Positions 6,749-7,625 of a stretch of 7,625 bases of DNA are shown here, in pieces. A program made the position numbers and the translations under genes. The notes beneath the pieces were generated by a model, which was not told where the DNA came from, did not search any database, and saw only the letters and a program-made list of their open reading frames with translations. Numbering within the stretch: the stretch's first letter is position 1; every line of letters begins with the position of its first letter. The stretch comes from a bacterium (lineage in GTDB: Bacteria > Planctomycetota > Phycisphaerae > Phycisphaerales > UBA1924), in NCBI GenBank assembly GCA_002401225.1, contig NVSM01000017.1, positions 17,874-25,498 on the forward strand, given 5' to 3'.

Positions 6749-6753
6749 GGGGA
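6749..6753 (+). promoter_or_regulatory. Shine-Dalgarno-like GGGGA for the lipoprotein gene
   Basis: GGGGA lies 8 nt upstream of the ATG at 6762, a normal spacing. It helps choose this ATG over the in-frame TTG at 6735, which would put nine polar residues before the signal peptide. Confidence 0.45.
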
Positions 6754-6761
6754 CACCATTC

Positions 6762-7208
6762 ATGCGCACACAATCGATTCTCGCTACTCTTTCAGCCTTC
6801 GTTCTTGGTTCGTCCTTGCTGACGATGAGCGGGTGTTCTGTCTGGAACAATCGCCCTCGGCTGCGTGAGCAGAAGATCAGTATGAACGAACCGGTACATA
6901 ATGTGCCTCCGGTCATGCTTGAGATACTCAACGACCAGCACCTTCTGATCATGCAAGCACCCAACTCGGGATGGTCGATCTTGATCAATCGCGATGAGCT
7001 CATCGCGGGCGGCACCCGATTGTTCATCACCGTCCGCCGACCAGATCCGGCGTTTATGTATCCGCAAGCGATTGTCGAGAAGCGATTGCTCACTGATATC
7101 CATGCGGATATCGATCTTGAGGTGTATGTCCGATTGCTTGGCGCTCATGAATCCACCAAAGGCAAAGGCTATGGCAAGCTCTTGCCTGTGGATCACTTCA
7201 AAGAATAA
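6762..7208 (+). CDS. Small putative lipoprotein of unknown function
   Basis: The 148-residue product begins MRTQSILATLSAFVLGSS with a short positive start, a hydrophobic core and a lipobox-like TMSGC ending at Cys25, so it is probably cleaved by signal peptidase II and lipid-anchored. Methionine at the -3 position is less usual than Leu or Val. After a polar linker (26-48), residues 50-135 look beta-rich (VMLEILNDQHLLIMQ, SGWSILINRDEL, TRLFITVRRPDP, DIDLEVYVRLLG); the 'SGWSI ... DP ... PQAIVEK' pattern faintly recalls PrcB-type domains, but I would not assign it. The C terminus is basic and polar. The ATG at 6762 is preferred over an upstream TTG at 6735 because it places the signal peptide at the very N terminus and has GGGGA 8 nt upstream. 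dprA begins 10 nt after the stop, so the two may share a transcript. Confidence 0.8.
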   Translation: MRTQSILATLSAFVLGSSLLTMSGCSVWNNRPRLREQKISMNEPVHNVPPVMLEILNDQHLLIMQAPNSGWSILINRDELIAGGTRLFITVRRPDPAFMYPQAIVEKRLLTDIHADIDLEVYVRLLGAHESTKGKGYGKLLPVDHFKE

Positions 7209-7218
7209 CTCCAAACGC

Positions 7219-7625
7219 GTGGCCAACGAACCGATCCAATCTCGTCCCCCACTTCCCGGTGATTGCTCGCCCACAGCGCGTTCGTTCTTGGCATTAACGA
7301 TGGTGCCTGGGCTTGGACCAGTTCGGATCGCAAAGCTCATCGATGCGATCGGATCACCTGAGCAAGTGCTCAAAGCAACCGCTTCGCAGTTTTCGCGGGT
7401 CAAAGGAATCGGGAACAGCACCGCGACGAGTATCGCTGAACACCTGCATAGTTCGATCGAAAAGGTCGATCACGAACTCGAACAAGCTGCCAAGGCTGGT
7501 GCATATGTGGTCTCGATTCTTGATCCCCACTACCCGCCGATGCTTGCCCAAACACCGAGTGCGCCGCCGATCTTGATGATCAGAGGGCACTTCGATCACA
7601 CGACCATCAACAAATACACCGTTTC
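7219..7625 (+). CDS. dprA: DprA (DNA-processing protein A), 3' end missing
   Basis: The first 135 residues of DprA/Smf, the cytoplasmic single-stranded-DNA binding protein that protects transforming DNA and loads RecA on it. Visible: ALTMVPGLGPVRIAKLID (25-42) and FSRVKGIGNSTATSIAEHL (58-76), the two helix-hairpin-helix-like parts of the N-terminal domain; AGAYVVSILDPHYPPML (93-109), the conserved approach to the Rossmann fold; and APPILMIRG (115-123). The last residues NKYTV(S) should lead into the VGSR nucleotide-binding loop beyond the window. I chose the GTG at 7219, 10 nt after the lipoprotein stop. An in-frame ATG at 7171 would overlap that gene by 38 nt and add 16 residues unlike DprA. 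No Shine-Dalgarno is evident for either start. Confidence 0.93.
   Translation, partial: MANEPIQSRPPLPGDCSPTARSFLALTMVPGLGPVRIAKLIDAIGSPEQVLKATASQFSRVKGIGNSTATSIAEHLHSSIEKVDHELEQAAKAGAYVVSILDPHYPPMLAQTPSAPPILMIRGHFDHTTINKYTV

Noticed and set aside
7171..7218. Alternative ATG start for dprA at 7171
   Set aside because: It overlaps the lipoprotein gene by 38 nt and adds residues unlike DprA; kept only as a possibility.
6792..7421. Minus-strand 209-codon frame across the lipoprotein gene and dprA start
   Set aside because: It covers two plus-strand genes with a signal peptide and DprA motifs; no domain of its own.

Overview
The window reads as a chromosomal segment from a planctomycete-like bacterium, most likely of the Phycisphaerae side of the phylum. 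This is an inference from gene content and style: a C-terminal NPCBM/NEW2-like domain protein ending in a 'GPIQDRV' stretch, moderate GC near 50%, few Shine-Dalgarno sequences, and a peptidoglycan gene block split from the rest of the usual division/cell-wall cluster. No sequence search was run. Nearly all of the window is coding. I see no rRNA, tRNA, CRISPR array, insertion sequence, phage gene or recognisable transfer signature.

Layout. Bases 1-789 (+) are the 3' part of a gene for an NPCBM/NEW2-like protein. It converges on, and overlaps by 14 nt, a minus-strand run of four genes read from right to left: queA (4993-6150), murE (3363-4925), murF (1960-3366) and mraY (776-1963). murE/murF and murF/mraY each share a 4-nt ATGA overlap, so these three are almost certainly translationally coupled. 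A 67-nt gap holding two inverted repeats separates queA from murE. Divergent from queA, after 152 nt, the plus strand carries a small proline-rich protein of unknown function (6303-6668), a small putative lipoprotein (6762-7208), and the 5' part of dprA (7219 to the window end).

Function. MurE and MurF add the third amino acid (meso-diaminopimelate, judging from the DNPR motif) and then D-Ala-D-Ala to UDP-MurNAc-dipeptide. MraY transfers the finished phospho-MurNAc-pentapeptide to undecaprenyl phosphate to make lipid I at the inner face of the membrane. QueA makes epoxyqueuosine in tRNA and has no direct link to the wall. DprA loads RecA on incoming single-stranded DNA in natural transformation.

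The core genes are ordinary. The less ordinary points are the queA-murE junction (two inverted repeats, and a murE start with no Shine-Dalgarno next to a -10-like hexamer), a sigma-54-like site just upstream of the proline-rich ORF, two mutually exclusive hairpins ahead of the lipoprotein gene, and strong over-representation of GATC. I found no convincing new defence, mobile or biosynthetic system here.
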